This document shows, in pieces, positions 5,247 through 5,697 of a DNA stretch of 5,697 nt. A program made the translations under genes and the position numbers. Below the pieces are notes generated by a model. That model was given only the letters and a program-made list of their open reading frames with translations, was not told where the DNA came from and made no database searches. Location of the stretch: positions 1 to 5,697 of the forward strand of contig JAVKFF010000069.1 in NCBI GenBank assembly GCA_040226215.1, read 5' to 3'. This DNA is from JAVKFF01 sp040226215 (GTDB lineage: Bacteria > Pseudomonadota > Alphaproteobacteria > DSM-16000 > Inquilinaceae). Within the stretch, counting starts at the first letter, position 1, and each line of letters begins with the position of its first letter.

Positions 5247-5697
5247 ATGCCAGGACTGCAACAGAGACGCCCGCGCACCGCAGGGCCGTCGGGCGGCCCG
5301 GAACCGGATGACGCGAAGCGCGCGGCGGGCGGCCGGAAGACCGCCTCGGACCGGGGTGCGGGCCGTGCCGCGCCCCGCGGGGCCGGCCGTCCGAAAGCAC
5401 GCAAGACACAGGCCGAGCGCAGCGCCGAGACCCAGCGGCGGATCCTCGAGGCGTCTGTGCGGCTGATCCGCGAGCGCGGCTACGCGAATTTCCGGACCGC
5501 GGAGGTGGCGCGCCTTGCCGGCGTCTCGCGCGGCGCCCAGCTGCACCACTACCCGACCAAGGAAGACCTGGTCTACGCCACCCTGCAATATCTCTATGCC
5601 AACTCCCTGGCCCGCACGATGCAGCAGGTCAGCCGTCCGCGCACCGGCGAGGATGTGCTGGAAGGCATCATCGAGGATGCCAAGGCGTTCTTCTTCC
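5247..5697 (+). CDS. TetR-family transcriptional regulator, N-terminal part (3' end off window)
   Basis: About 150 residues are visible. The DNA-binding domain is at about 62-110: ETQRRILEASVRLIRERGY, then the helix-turn-helix TAEVARLAGVSRGAQLHHYPTKEDLV. The ligand-binding helices begin after that and are cut by the window edge. Ahead of the domain lies an unusually long basic, Gly/Ala/Arg/Pro-rich tail of about 50 residues, ending in RGAGRPKARK. ATG 5247 is chosen because GAGG stands six bases upstream. In-frame ATG 5226 and GTG 5235 would add seven and four residues but lack a clear site. TetR proteins are usually repressors released by a small ligand; placement directly after the dioxygenase genes suggests that it controls them, with an aromatic or pathway intermediate as inducer. 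The ligand and target are inferences. Confidence 0.9.
   Translation, partial: MPGLQQRRPRTAGPSGGPEPDDAKRAAGGRKTASDRGAGRAAPRGAGRPKARKTQAERSAETQRRILEASVRLIRERGYANFRTAEVARLAGVSRGAQLHHYPTKEDLVYATLQYLYANSLARTMQQVSRPRTGEDVLEGIIEDAKAFFF

Noticed and set aside
3405..5588. 727-codon open frame on the minus strand opposite the dioxygenase and TetR genes
   Set aside because: It runs antisense to four genes with clear domain motifs, and its translation is Arg/Gly/Ala/Val/Leu-rich with no recognisable family. Such frames are a by-product of strong GC bias at third positions.
1..5697. CRISPR arrays, tRNA or rRNA genes, insertion sequences, phage attachment sites
   Set aside because: I saw no regularly spaced direct repeats, no tRNA or rRNA sequence, and no transposase or integrase motif on either strand.

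Overview
The window comes from a very GC-rich bacterium. By eye, G+C is about two thirds, codon third positions are overwhelmingly G or C, and long shadow frames lie opposite the real genes. A dispersed palindrome of the alphaproteobacterial type, a HAAT-type periplasmic binding protein and the style of the genes together suggest an alphaproteobacterium, perhaps of Rhodospirillales or Hyphomicrobiales. The taxon is an inference and cannot be settled from this sequence alone.

Layout: on the minus strand, running off the left edge, is the N-terminal half of a DUF853/YjgR (HerA-like) ATPase. A divergent intergenic region (747-971) follows. It holds a GC-rich hairpin, a perfect 13-bp inverted repeat in an AT-rich island that overlaps a promoter-like sequence, and a second hairpin just before the ribosome-binding site of the next gene. 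On the plus strand come a periplasmic ABC substrate-binding protein of the branched-chain amino acid/aromatic type (972-2198), an intergenic region with a 104-bp palindromic repeat pair (2216-2319), and a tight gene set. That set is Rieske ring-hydroxylating dioxygenase alpha subunit (2443-3747), beta subunit (3747-4232, stop and start overlapping) and a type I extradiol ring-cleavage dioxygenase (4248-5156). A TetR-family regulator starts at about 5247 and runs off the right edge.

How the genes fit together: this is most simply read as an aromatic catabolic cluster. The binding protein would capture an aromatic or related small molecule in the periplasm. The alpha/beta oxygenase would dihydroxylate the ring, the extradiol enzyme would open the resulting catechol by meta cleavage, and the TetR protein would sense a pathway compound. 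All iron-binding residues expected in both dioxygenases are present. No ferredoxin, reductase, dihydrodiol dehydrogenase, permease or ABC ATPase is visible in the window, so the pathway is incomplete here and the substrate is unknown.

I see no wholly new system. The points most worth a second look are the perfect TetR-type operator between the ATPase and binding-protein genes, the Rieske-to-extradiol gene order without a dehydrogenase, the compensatory changes in the palindromic repeat, and the long basic N-terminal tail of the TetR protein.
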